Below, piece by piece: positions 16,822-24,897 of a DNA stretch of 33,824 nt; positions within the stretch are counted from its first letter, which is position 1; each line of letters starts with the position of its first letter. The notes under the pieces are model-generated. The model did no database searches and had not been told where the DNA came from. It saw nothing but the letters and a program-made list of their open reading frames with translations. A program made the translations under genes and the position numbers. This DNA comes from Lachnospiraceae bacterium (GTDB lineage: Bacteria > Bacillota > Clostridia > Lachnospirales > Lachnospiraceae), in the NCBI GenBank assembly GCA_017553035.1, contig JAFZNE010000029.1, positions 1 through 33,824 on the forward strand, in the 5' to 3' direction.

Positions 16822-17718
16822 CTATTTATTCTTTTTCAGGTCGATAATGACCACTTCCGGCCTGTTCATAAACCTGAACGGCAGATTATGCCATCCGATC
16901 CCGCCCGAAGCGACCATCGTGCCTTCCCCGGATCGGAATATACCTTTGTCGATCTTCGGGAAAAATGTGTATCTCGGGGACAACAGCCCGCCGATAAACG
17001 GCAGTCTTATCACGCCTCCGTGAACATGCCCGGATAACACCAGGTCGGCACCCCATTTCATATAATCTTCAAAATATGAAGGATCGTGTGCTATCAAAAT
17101 GTTGTAATTATCGCGATCGGCTTCTCCTACATAATATGAAACAGGTTTGATCAATCCGGCACTGACTTTCATATCAAACTGCGCTTTTGGAAGATTCAGA
17201 CCGTAGATCCTGGTTTCACGGACTTTTTGATCATGATTCGTATCGTCCACCGCTTCACGGTTTTCCAGTCCACAGCTTGCATTATTCAGTACGATCGATC
17301 TTTTCGTACAATTATCGAGATATTCCCTGAACGGGCCCTCATTGTTAAATGCTCCGTCAACCCTGTATTCATGATTACCGAACGAGTAATAAACCGGTAC
17401 TTTCATTTCCGAAAGCTGTTCAAGGACCCGGTAAGCATATCCGAATTGTTTACGCGAGCTGCGGCCGTTGATCAGGTCTCCGGCTATTATGATCATATCG
17501 GGCCGGGCATCTGCAACCAGCTTCATCAGCTTCGAATTGTCATTTCCGAAATATGTATTATGAAGATCCGACAAAAGTACGATGCGTTTCCCGTCAAGTT
17601 CTTTCGGGATACGGGACGATCCTGCCGTATAAAATGTTGTCTTCAACAGTTTTGTCTCTATAAATGAGTAAATACCCAAAAGAGCCAGAACCGAAACGAT
17701 CACATATAGCGCTGTCAT
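16822..17718 (-). CDS. Membrane-anchored metallophosphoesterase (YkuE/YaeI-like)
   Basis: This calcineurin-like phosphoesterase has 298 residues. An amino membrane segment (about 3-20) anchors it. Metal-binding motifs are D51-x-H53 (SDLHNT), G80-D81 (AGDLIN), N115-H116 (GNHEYR), a later AHDPSYF and GHVHGG, the full set for a two-metal site. Relatives act on lipid A or cell-wall-linked lipids in some bacteria, but the substrate here is unknown. The ATG has a GGAG site about 14 bases upstream, rather far. It is the first gene of an operon with scpA and scpB, behind a strong promoter and a palindrome. Confidence 0.88.
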   Translation of the reverse strand: MTALYVIVSVLALLGIYSFIETKLLKTTFYTAGSSRIPKELDGKRIVLLSDLHNTYFGNDNSKLMKLVADARPDMIIIAGDLINGRSSRKQFGYAYRVLEQLSEMKVPVYYSFGNHEYRVDGAFNNEGPFREYLDNCTKRSIVLNNASCGLENREAVDDTNHDQKVRETRIYGLNLPKAQFDMKVSAGLIKPVSYYVGEADRDNYNILIAHDPSYFEDYMKWGADLVLSGHVHGGVIRLPFIGGLLSPRYTFFPKIDKGIFRSGEGTMVASGGIGWHNLPFRFMNRPEVVIIDLKKNK

Positions 17719-17773
17719 TGTATAGCCAAATACTCCTCACAAGAATGATCGGGGATGATAAAACATATGTACA

Positions 17774-17793
17774 GACCACAATATTTTGTGGTC
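17774..17793. promoter_or_regulatory. Palindrome just after the predicted transcription start
   Basis: GACCACAATATTTTGTGGTC is an 8-base perfect inverted repeat with a 4-base centre. It sits about 10 to 30 bases after the predicted start of the metallophosphoesterase-scpAB transcript and also lies between two divergent genes. It could be an operator, or a 5' mRNA hairpin. Confidence 0.5.
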
Positions 17794-17809
17794 AATATAG
17801 CACTAGTAT

Positions 17810-17838
17810 AGTATATATTGATTATTTTGCTTTGTCAA
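17810..17838 (-). promoter_or_regulatory. Predicted promoter of the metallophosphoesterase-scpA-scpB operon
   Basis: On the minus strand TTGACA (17838-17833), 17 bases, TATACT (17815-17810); a near-consensus site. Confidence 0.75.
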
Positions 17839-17866
17839 TAAATATCCTTTAAGTATCTTTTTTATG

Positions 17867-17895
17867 TTGAAAAATTATAAACAATATTTTATAAT
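17867..17895 (+). promoter_or_regulatory. Predicted promoter of the zinc-ribbon protein gene
   Basis: TTGAAA (17867-17872), 17 bases, TATAAT (17890-17895), about 75 bases before the gene start in an A/T-rich region. Confidence 0.7.
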
Positions 17896-17971
17896 TACAA
17901 TGATAATGATTTCAAAGGCGTTATGTCGTAGTAATCGTTACCAAGTCGATTATATTTCAAGGAGGCTTTAT

Positions 17972-19261
17972 ATGAAAAAATGTACCTCATGCGGTTTCAT
18001 TGTAAATAATGATATCGCACGGTTCTGTCCGGAATGCGGTAAGCCGGTTGTTGAATACACACCGGAGAATACCACTCCCGCTGTTGATCCTGCTCCCGCC
18101 GCTCCTGCCGCTGCTCCTGTACCTCCCGTACCTTCGCAGCCCGTACCGGATACTTCACAATATACGATGTCATCCGTAAGGAATGAGGCGGATTTCAATA
18201 CCAACGTACCTCAGGCGCCGATCCCTCCTTCGCCGGTTCCCCCTGTTCAGGAAGCCGCTCCGAATTATAATCAGGCACCTGTTAACAATCAGTACTACGC
18301 TCCTAATCAGGGTAATATGCCTATGGGCGGCGGTGCACCCATTCCCGGACCCGCGCCGGCACCTTCTTACGATTCCCGCAGACCCGACATTACCAATATG
18401 TCCCGTTCCGATATCGTTGCCGCACTCGATCGTAATATCGATATGTCAGGCAAGGCTCTTGGTTCTCCCTGGTTCCTGATAACCGTAATAAGTTTCCTCG
18501 GCACACTTTTGATGGAAATCATAACCACGGTATACGGTCTGATAAATTATCGTGGATTGACATCGTCAATATACAGTGATCTGTTCAGTAAATTCGGTGT
18601 TAGTAATTTTGATCTTGATTATTATCTGAATCGTGTATCAGGATCTGCAAGAGTCGGATATGTATTTGGTATCTTTATTACCATACTTCCTATGATCCTC
18701 TCCGGTATCGGACTGCTGATCATGTTCTGTAACCATAAAAAGAGACCTATTCCCAGAGCCGGATTCGGTCTTGCCAAAACAAATGTTGTATTCAAGATCG
18801 TTATTTGGTCTATCGTTTTAGCCCTTGTAATTCTTGTCTGCATTATTTCGATGTTTTTCGGAAACAGCTTGTTCAGCGATATTTTCGGAATAAGATTTTC
18901 CAAGAGTTTCAAAAGCTCATTCGTTTTATTTGTAGTTATCGTCATGTTTATCTTCATCGGTATTTTCATTGCAGCGATCTTCTACTATGCAGGTCTGCTC
19001 AAGTCACTTAATGTTGCAAGAAAAGCAGCAAGCGAAGGAAAATGTCCGAAGAACAAAGTATCTATTTACTGCGTAGTTATTAACTTCATGGCAACGCTTG
19101 TAATGCTTATCTCGATCATTCTGAGTCTGAGCAAGTTAGGCAGTGTATCTTCGATACTCAGCCTTTGCAGCAGTATTCTGCTTATGATCTTTTACCTTGC
19201 TTCGGCAATCTCGCTGATCATACTCAGAAGTTCGCTTACCGAACTGCCGGGAATCAATTGA
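17972..19261 (+). CDS. Zinc-ribbon, proline-rich multi-pass membrane protein
   Basis: The 429-residue protein begins with a zinc ribbon, C4-x2-C7 (CTSCG) and C19-x2-C22 (CPECG). A long Pro/Ala/Gln/Asn-rich linker follows (about 28-145), then several hydrophobic segments in the second half that look like four to six membrane spans, for example WFLITVISFLGTLLMEIITT and the FVLFVVIVMFIFIGIFIAAI stretch. Such zinc-ribbon membrane proteins are common in Clostridia but have no agreed role. I start at ATG 17972, with AAGGAGG 7 bases upstream; the frame extends to 17864 but that part covers the promoter. A strong terminator follows. Single-gene unit. Confidence 0.85.
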   Translation: MKKCTSCGFIVNNDIARFCPECGKPVVEYTPENTTPAVDPAPAAPAAAPVPPVPSQPVPDTSQYTMSSVRNEADFNTNVPQAPIPPSPVPPVQEAAPNYNQAPVNNQYYAPNQGNMPMGGGAPIPGPAPAPSYDSRRPDITNMSRSDIVAALDRNIDMSGKALGSPWFLITVISFLGTLLMEIITTVYGLINYRGLTSSIYSDLFSKFGVSNFDLDYYLNRVSGSARVGYVFGIFITILPMILSGIGLLIMFCNHKKRPIPRAGFGLAKTNVVFKIVIWSIVLALVILVCIISMFFGNSLFSDIFGIRFSKSFKSSFVLFVVIVMFIFIGIFIAAIFYYAGLLKSLNVARKAASEGKCPKNKVSIYCVVINFMATLVMLISIILSLSKLGSVSSILSLCSSILLMIFYLASAISLIILRSSLTELPGIN

Positions 19262-19290
19262 TCTTAGTAATTACTTAGAACAATAATAAA

Positions 19291-19326
19291 ACAGCCGCAT
19301 ATGGTTAGATATGCGGCTGTTCTTTT
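19291..19326. terminator. Strong terminator after the zinc-ribbon gene
   Basis: ACAGCCGCATAT (19291-19302) pairs perfectly with ATATGCGGCTGT (19309-19320) around a 6-base loop, followed by TCTTTT. An A-rich run upstream allows it also to serve the convergent hydrolase operon. Confidence 0.85.
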
Positions 19327-19329
19327 ATA

Positions 19330-19370
19330 TATAGTTTTACTTAAATGCTTTGTATGTGTATAAAACTATA
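19330..19370. repeat. 10-bp inverted repeat in the convergent gap
   Basis: TATAGTTTTA (19330-19339) and TAAAACTATA (19361-19370) are perfect inverted copies with a 21-base spacer. No T-run follows directly. The rest of the gap from 19371 to 19432 is A/T-rich with nothing else clear. Confidence 0.4.
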
Positions 19371-19432
19371 AATTTTCTTTGCCTATTAAATCTACTCGAT
19401 TTTCTTTAATAAATTTACAGGATCATTTTGTC

Positions 19433-20377
19433 TTAATAATACTTATTTATAAATTCCGTTACCACTTTCCTGTATTCCTCGGGTTCTAGGCTGAAGCTCT
19501 GGGCGTGGTCGGCGCCTTTGCAGAGGTAGAGCTGTCTTACCCCGTCACCGAGTTTGGACATTTCCACTGACATTTCTTTCGGAATGAAAGAATCGCTGTC
19601 TCCATGGCAGAACAGGATCGGAACCTTAGTTTTGATGACACCTTTTCTCGGCGAAACATCTTTCATGTCAAAATGACCCCAGATCTTCAGGATAACACCT
19701 GCTATGGGAAGTATAGGCCAGATAGGCATATGGTAAACACCTTTAAGTAAATATCTGAACAGATCCGTAAGGTCCGAATATCCGCAATCCGCGATCGTAA
19801 GTACCGGCCGGTCATCTATTTCGAGGTTGGAAAGAACGATCGCCGAGCCCATCGATTCACCATATGTAATAACTCTTGCGTCTTTTCCGAACTTCTCATA
19901 TACCCAATCGAGAACCGTAACGAGGTCTTTGCGTTCATAGTAGCCCATGGTCGTGTTGACCGTCTTCACATTATCGCCGTGATTGCGGTGATCATACATT
20001 ACACAAGTGAATCCGAGATCCATCAGTATCCCGGCGTATCCGCTCATTACGATCTTTCCTGAAGTATATCCGTGGCAAAGTACGGCAACCCTGTTACGGT
20101 ATTCTTCTTTTTCGGTGTTTTCGTTCCTCAGGATAATACCGTGCATGTCATAACCGTATTCCGACCTGACTGTGAATTCTTCTTTATTGAGCGAAGCAAT
20201 GTATTCGGGCGTAAAACGTTTAAATTCATATGCTTCATTCAGAAGGAACTCGGTATCATGCGTATTGGGGCGCAGCACCATCAGAGAAAACTTAATGCTT
20301 ATCAGGACAAATCCAATGATCAGAAGGATCAATAATCCTGCGACGATCCATATCGCGATCAATGCCGGTAAAGGCAT
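19433..20377 (-). CDS. Membrane-anchored alpha/beta hydrolase
   Basis: This is a serine hydrolase of the alpha/beta fold, 314 residues. A hydrophobic anchor covers about 5-32. The catalytic triad is visible: S175 in the nucleophile elbow GESMG, D262 in HGDSDSFIP and H291 in GADHAQS; HGYTSGK at 102-108 holds the oxyanion region. It resembles the BAAT/BEM46-like group of unknown substrate. The ATG is 7 bases after AGGAGG. It is the last gene of a five-gene operon, 16 bases after the sortase gene. The context suggests a job at the cell envelope, but no substrate can be named. Confidence 0.87.
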   Translation of the reverse strand: MPLPALIAIWIVAGLLILLIIGFVLISIKFSLMVLRPNTHDTEFLLNEAYEFKRFTPEYIASLNKEEFTVRSEYGYDMHGIILRNENTEKEEYRNRVAVLCHGYTSGKIVMSGYAGILMDLGFTCVMYDHRNHGDNVKTVNTTMGYYERKDLVTVLDWVYEKFGKDARVITYGESMGSAIVLSNLEIDDRPVLTIADCGYSDLTDLFRYLLKGVYHMPIWPILPIAGVILKIWGHFDMKDVSPRKGVIKTKVPILFCHGDSDSFIPKEMSVEMSKLGDGVRQLYLCKGADHAQSFSLEPEEYRKVVTEFINKYY

Positions 20378-20393
20378 ATATCAATACCTCCTG

Positions 20394-21155
20394 TTAATGT
20401 TTATATTTACTGAGTACGGGATCCGTTGTACACTGAGCCCTTACAATAAGTCTCTTGGTCCCGTGCTGGGTACAGGTAACCATTGTAAGGAATTTACCGG
20501 ATTTTCCGAGATCCTTTACTACATAAACGTCTTCAGGCTCAACTACAAATACATCGGTAACATTGTAAGTATATTCATAGCCGTTCAGATCGGTAAGAAT
20601 TACCGGGTCTCCTTTTTCAAGATCCTTTATGTCTCCGAAATACCTTCCGTATGTACCTCCGTTATGACCGGCAAGCGCACAGTTACCTTCTGCTCCGATC
20701 GCTACGGAATCCTTAAAATGTCCGATCGCAACACCGATATTGTCGTCATCTGTACCTTCGACAATGGCATAGACCAGATCGATCTTATCGCATGAGATGA
20801 TACCGAGTACTTTCTGTCCGCTCAGCCTGGATCTGTCATATGATTCACTTCCCGAATCCTCTGTCTCGGAAATGTTCATAAAGCTGTCGCCGTTAAGGTT
20901 GATCCCTTCAACACCGGTCGACCCGTCAGTACCTGCAACATCACCTGTCTGGGGCTTGGGCGTTACTTCCGCTGTGTTTGTTTCCGATGCGGCGGGTTCT
21001 GCAGGGATATTATTAAGAATATCTTCTTTCACCTGTTCCATCAGTTCGCGCTGTTTCGATGCCGAGATCGCCCTGTTTATGATCGGATACAGGATAACGC
21101 CTATACCGACTACTATGATAAGTCCGCCGATAATAAAAAGCAGTTTATTTTTCAT
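20394..21155 (-). CDS. Sortase (class D-like transpeptidase)
   Basis: Sortases join surface proteins to the cell wall through a cysteine. This 253-residue protein has an amino membrane anchor (about 5-25), a Ser/Thr/Glu-rich stalk (50-110), and the catalytic domain with H164 (ALAGHNGG), C228 (FLTMVTCTQ) and R235 (TKRLIV). The order fits a type II membrane enzyme like classes D and E; the exact class needs a tree. Two bases separate it from the small membrane protein gene upstream, so the two are probably translated together. No LPXTG-type substrate gene is present in the window, so the enzyme may serve distant substrates. Confidence 0.9.
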   Translation of the reverse strand: MKNKLLFIIGGLIIVVGIGVILYPIINRAISASKQRELMEQVKEDILNNIPAEPAASETNTAEVTPKPQTGDVAGTDGSTGVEGINLNGDSFMNISETEDSGSESYDRSRLSGQKVLGIISCDKIDLVYAIVEGTDDDNIGVAIGHFKDSVAIGAEGNCALAGHNGGTYGRYFGDIKDLEKGDPVILTDLNGYEYTYNVTDVFVVEPEDVYVVKDLGKSGKFLTMVTCTQHGTKRLIVRAQCTTDPVLSKYKH

Positions 21156-21157
21156 TA

Positions 21158-21340
21158 TTAATCGCCTTCTTTCTGAAGCTGTTCCTGTTCACGAAGGTTT
21201 TCCTGAAACTGTTCCAGACGGGATGTCGGCTCCGGTCCTCTTTTTTCCTTTTCCTCTTCCATCTTCTGCAAAGCAAATAAGATAAGGACCACTATAAGTG
21301 CGATCAAAGATAATATCAGGATGATCTTGGCTGCTTTCAT
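21158..21340 (-). CDS. Small membrane protein with charged tail
   Basis: The 60-residue product has one hydrophobic segment (about 5-24, IILILSLIALIVVLILFALQ) followed by a Glu/Lys/Gln-rich tail that could form a coiled coil (QFQENLREQEQLQKEGD). It ends two bases before the sortase start and begins 8 bases after the methyltransferase stop, inside a tight operon, which supports it as a real gene. I recognise no family. It might be a partner or scaffold for the sortase; that is only inferred from position. Confidence 0.65.
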   Translation of the reverse strand: MKAAKIILILSLIALIVVLILFALQKMEEEKEKRGPEPTSRLEQFQENLREQEQLQKEGD

Positions 21341-21348
21341 GATCTGGC

Positions 21349-22884
21349 TTAGCCTCCGTATTGCAAAATAAAATAATATGCTTCTTCTTTTTTGGATATC
21401 TCGAATTCGTTCAATATCCTGTAACCTTCTTTTAGAACATACCGGCGCAAAACATTCCGGTTATGTGTATATATAAATAGACGACCCTGTTCCTTTATAA
21501 GTTCCTTGCATTTTTTAAAAAATCTCATATAGAAATTCTCAATCTCGGAACTGTTCTTGCCGGATGTTATCCTCGGCATGTCGGCAATTATCTCATCAAA
21601 CCTGTATTGATGCCTGAAATCAAAAAAGTCTCTTTTTATCAGATTAACCCTGTCCTCATAACCTGCGGCACGTATATTCTTTTTGGCAGCTTCTATTGCT
21701 TCTCCGTAAATATCGATACCATACAGCATCTGCTGAGTATGCATATACTTTTCACGTTCTATCAGGAAGATCCCGCTTCCGCAGACCGGATCAAGAACAA
21801 CCGAATTCTCCTTAATGTAATCTGCGCCGAGTCTTATCAGAAGCGCCGCAAGCGACGGTTTCATTCCTGCCGAAATAGCAGCCTTACGGTACGAAAAACG
21901 TTCATCAGGAAGCGTATGCATACCGATAAGGAGCTGAAGCTTGCCTGTAGAATTCTCGATAAATCTGAACTCGAGGTCATAATCGGATACCGAATTGATC
22001 AATTTCCATTTTGAATACAGCTCAAGCCGGGACGCAAGTTTCTTTTCATTATTCGCCTTGTTCTTTTCATCCTTGCAACGTAATTCGACACGAAAATAAA
22101 AAGGCGCATCCGGATTGCTGTGTCTGGTTTCAATGTACTCTGTCAGCCCGTTTGCGATCAATGATTCGGCTGCTTTGTCAGCATCCGGATCAAGCATTAC
22201 CGAGTTGTCCTGAATAAACAGTATCTCGCTGAAAGTTCTGCAATCACCTGACATTACCCTGCGGAGCATTTTGGTCTTGATCATGACTCCGGCAGTAAAC
22301 TCCTTATGAGGAATGCTTCCGAGTTCTTTGATCGTTATATTCTTAAAATTCCTGTTGGTGAGAAGTGCCGCTTCGTTAACAAGCGAAAAACCTGTAAACT
22401 CATGAGGTTTCTCAATGTCTTTGCGCAGAAGACCGTTGAGCTCACTCATTTCCTCTAAAACATGTTTCTTGTCTTCTTCTGCTATATCGCGGGTTATGAT
22501 CTCATTGCGGACTTCTATCAGCTTATCTTTAATGCATGAATAATCAAAACATCCGATAGCTTCCAGATATGCTGCTTTGTTATATTTCGTCTGGTCGGAA
22601 ATATAAGACTCAAATAGCTTATTTACAATTCCTTCTGTATCCGCATCATCGGGCAGCATATCGGCCGTCAGGCCGAGACACAATGCGGCATTCTTCCTGT
22701 TCTTCGGATCTTCATCATCGAGCAGTTTGCTCAGGACTTCAAAACAATCGGTATACTCACGAAGGACCTGAACTTTCGTTTCGGACTCCTTGATCCGCCT
22801 GTCCTTGAGCAGTTTCTTAAACTCCGTAAGAGTTTCTTTAATATCTTTTCCGGATCTTAGTCTATCAAGATAATCTTTAAGCAT
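21349..22884 (-). CDS. HEAT-like protein fused to a Trm11/TrmN-type RNA methyltransferase domain
   Basis: The 511-residue protein has a helical amino part (about 1-150) with a HEAT-like repeat (LSKLLDDEDPKNRKNAALCL). The carboxyl part (about 330-511) is a Rossmann methyltransferase with motif I DPVCGSG at 365-371 and the acidic GIDIYG that follows. Motif IV, usually NPPY or DPPY in this group, reads ADMPRI at 434-439. Close relatives modify tRNA or rRNA bases; the target here is unknown. It follows the toastrack-like gene by 11 bases and precedes the small membrane protein by 8. The ATG at 22884 (MLKDYLDRL) follows an AGGTAGG-like site. Confidence 0.8.
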   Translation of the reverse strand: MLKDYLDRLRSGKDIKETLTEFKKLLKDRRIKESETKVQVLREYTDCFEVLSKLLDDEDPKNRKNAALCLGLTADMLPDDADTEGIVNKLFESYISDQTKYNKAAYLEAIGCFDYSCIKDKLIEVRNEIITRDIAEEDKKHVLEEMSELNGLLRKDIEKPHEFTGFSLVNEAALLTNRNFKNITIKELGSIPHKEFTAGVMIKTKMLRRVMSGDCRTFSEILFIQDNSVMLDPDADKAAESLIANGLTEYIETRHSNPDAPFYFRVELRCKDEKNKANNEKKLASRLELYSKWKLINSVSDYDLEFRFIENSTGKLQLLIGMHTLPDERFSYRKAAISAGMKPSLAALLIRLGADYIKENSVVLDPVCGSGIFLIEREKYMHTQQMLYGIDIYGEAIEAAKKNIRAAGYEDRVNLIKRDFFDFRHQYRFDEIIADMPRITSGKNSSEIENFYMRFFKKCKELIKEQGRLFIYTHNRNVLRRYVLKEGYRILNEFEISKKEEAYYFILQYGG

Positions 22885-22895
22885 AAACCTACCTT

Positions 22896-23390
22896 TTATT
22901 TAAATATCCTGATCGAGCTGAAGTTGGCCTTGGCAGCGATATAAATTATGGGTTCCTTAGTCTCTTCGCCTTCAAATGCGTTTCTTACCGAGCTCTTATT
23001 GATAAGTCCGTCGAAACTTACAGTGTATCCTTCGGGAATGGTGATATCAATAAGCGCAAAGTTAGAGGTAATGGAAATAAAGGCATCCTCTTTGAATGTC
23101 GCATCACTCAGATCGAGATTGACGCTGCTGAAAAAGCTCTTTGTAACTATTCCGGCAAGATCCGAATCTTTGACCTTCTGATTGATATTCTTGAAGAAAC
23201 CCGAAAATTCCTTGATATCATTGTTCTTGTTCTTCTCAACACGCTTCTTGTCAAGGATATTATCGATAAATTTGACTATCACTGCGGCAATGGCAGCGAA
23301 GATCGCCAGAATAAATGCCCATTTCAGGATCTTTTTCTTAAATTTCTTGAAAATGCTCTTTTTCTTTTTTGACTTATCGGATTTTGCCAT
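22896..23390 (-). CDS. LiaF/toastrack-like membrane protein
   Basis: The 164-residue protein has a very lysine-rich start (KSKKKKSIFKKFKKKILK), one membrane segment (about 24-43) and a carboxyl part with short beta strands (VNLDLSDATFKEDAFISITSNF, then FALIDITIPEGYTVSF). That pattern resembles the beta-helical end of LiaF-type proteins, which sense envelope stress. The likeness is by eye only. The ATG follows GGAGGT by 6 bases, and a strong promoter lies just upstream, so it heads the five-gene operon ending in the hydrolase. This suggests that the operon acts at the cell envelope. Confidence 0.65.
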   Translation of the reverse strand: MAKSDKSKKKKSIFKKFKKKILKWAFILAIFAAIAAVIVKFIDNILDKKRVEKNKNNDIKEFSGFFKNINQKVKDSDLAGIVTKSFFSSVNLDLSDATFKEDAFISITSNFALIDITIPEGYTVSFDGLINKSSVRNAFEGEETKEPIIYIAAKANFSSIRIFK

Positions 23391-23423
23391 ATGATTACCT
23401 CCGGATATATTTTTCTATAATGA

Positions 23424-23452
23424 ATTATAGCACTATATATTTTTTTATACAA
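23424..23452 (-). promoter_or_regulatory. Predicted promoter of the five-gene sortase operon
   Basis: On the minus strand TTGTAT (23452-23447), 17 bases, TATAAT (23429-23424), shortly before the toastrack-like gene. Confidence 0.7.
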
Positions 23453-23453
23453 G

Positions 23454-23484
23454 GAAAAAGCGGCACAATATAAATTGTACCGCT
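23454..23484 (-). terminator. Terminator after the DUF1015 gene
   Basis: On the minus strand AGCGGTACAAT pairs with ATTGTGCCGCT (one U-G pair) around a 4-base loop, followed by TTTTTCC. Its tail abuts the next promoter. Confidence 0.75.
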
Positions 23485-23515
23485 CTCTCCAAGGAAAAAG
23501 GAAAGTAAAGATTAT

Positions 23516-24754
23516 CTAAATACGATGAATGAACAATCCACTGCGGAGCTTCGGTTCGAACCAGGTCGACTTGGGCGGCATAAGCAACCCTGCGTCCGAC
23601 ACTGCGAACAACTCCTGAATACTCGTCGGGTACATCGAAAATGCAACTTTCATATCGGTATGTACCCTGCGTTCAAGCTCTTCGAGTCCTCTGATCCCGC
23701 CGATAAAATCGATCCTCTTATCGGTTCTCGGATCATCGATGCCAAGTACCGGTTTCAGCAGATAATTCTGAAGTACCGAAACATCGAGACTCTCGACAGG
23801 ATCATTTGTGCCTGTAAGCTGTTCTCTGGCAGTTAACAGATACCATCTGTTTCCAAGATACATCCCATAATTGTATTTGGAAACCGGACTTACAGGCGCA
23901 TCCTGTTCTCTTACATCAAAGCCTGACCCAATCTTCTCCAAAAAAGTATCTTCATCAAGACCATTAAGGTCTTTAACAACTCTGTTATAAGGCATGATCA
24001 TCAACTGATCCTCGGGGAACAGCACCGAAAGGAAGAAGTTAAACTCCTCGGTTCCGTCATATCCCGGATTTTCCTGCCTTCTCTTGATACCTACCTTTAC
24101 AGCGGACGCTGCTCTGTGATGTCCGTCTGCAATGTAAATACTGTCTGTCTTCTCAAATTGTCCTGCGATCTCTCCGATATCGTTCCTGTCGGAAATCTTC
24201 CAGACGTTATGAGAAATGCCGTCATCAGCCGTAAATGAATATATAGGCTTTTCACTATCTTTAATTCGATCGGTAATGCCACTGATAATGCAATTCGAAC
24301 GGTACGCTAAAAATATTGGACCTGTCTGCGCGCTGCAGGTATCTACATGTCGTATTCTGTCTTGTTCCTTCTCTTCTCGCGTATTCTCATGCTTCTTGAT
24401 CACACCGTTCATATAATCGTCAATAGATGCGCAGGCAACAATTCCGGTCTGATGACGGCCATTCATGATCAACTCGTAAATATAATAGCATCGATCGGTA
24501 TCTTCAACATAAATACCCGAACCGATCTGTTCCCGGAGCATATCTCTCGCCTTCTCGTATACAGGCTGCGAATACATATCGAAATCCTCGGGAAACTGGG
24601 ATTCCGGCCTGTCAATACGAAGGAAGGAAAGATCATCCTCCATACATTTAACTCTCGCTTCAGCCCTGCTGTACACATCATACGGAAGGGCAGCCACTCT
24701 GTGAGCAACCTTCGGATCCGGTCTTACACACATAAAAGGCTTAACAGTTGCCAT
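23516..24754 (-). CDS. DUF1015-family protein
   Basis: The 412-residue protein belongs to the DUF1015 family, related to the ParB/SerK fold, of which some members phosphorylate serine. Two conserved blocks are clear: KKHENTREEKEQDR near 120-133 and IADGHHRAAS at 208-217, where the DGHHR motif marks the active site. It opens MATVKPFMCVRPDPKVAHRVAALPYDVYS, typical for the family. I start at ATG 24754 with GGAGG 5 bases upstream. In many Clostridia this gene lies beside serA or serC; here it stands alone with its own promoter and terminator. Its activity is unproven. Confidence 0.85.
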   Translation of the reverse strand: MATVKPFMCVRPDPKVAHRVAALPYDVYSRAEARVKCMEDDLSFLRIDRPESQFPEDFDMYSQPVYEKARDMLREQIGSGIYVEDTDRCYYIYELIMNGRHQTGIVACASIDDYMNGVIKKHENTREEKEQDRIRHVDTCSAQTGPIFLAYRSNCIISGITDRIKDSEKPIYSFTADDGISHNVWKISDRNDIGEIAGQFEKTDSIYIADGHHRAASAVKVGIKRRQENPGYDGTEEFNFFLSVLFPEDQLMIMPYNRVVKDLNGLDEDTFLEKIGSGFDVREQDAPVSPVSKYNYGMYLGNRWYLLTAREQLTGTNDPVESLDVSVLQNYLLKPVLGIDDPRTDKRIDFIGGIRGLEELERRVHTDMKVAFSMYPTSIQELFAVSDAGLLMPPKSTWFEPKLRSGLFIHRI

Positions 24755-24840
24755 CAGAACCTCCAATCTGTCACAGGCGACTGATTGGTGATTTCTAACA
24801 AAAACTGAAAGTTCGAGCCCCTGTTTTTTGGAACAAACTT

Positions 24841-24869
24841 ATAATAACACATATTCCACCTTTATGCAA
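24841..24869 (-). promoter_or_regulatory. Predicted promoter of the DUF1015 gene
   Basis: On the minus strand TTGCAT (24869-24864), 17 bases, TATTAT (24846-24841). Confidence 0.6.
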
Positions 24870-24897
24870 GAGATTTTTTATAGATTTTTAATATTTT

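Noticed and set aside
17757..17773. LexA-like box AAAACATATGTACA upstream of the metallophosphoesterase gene
   Set aside because: It lacks the GAAC/GTTC cores on both arms and matches only about 10 of 14 positions; chance is likely in A/T-rich DNA.
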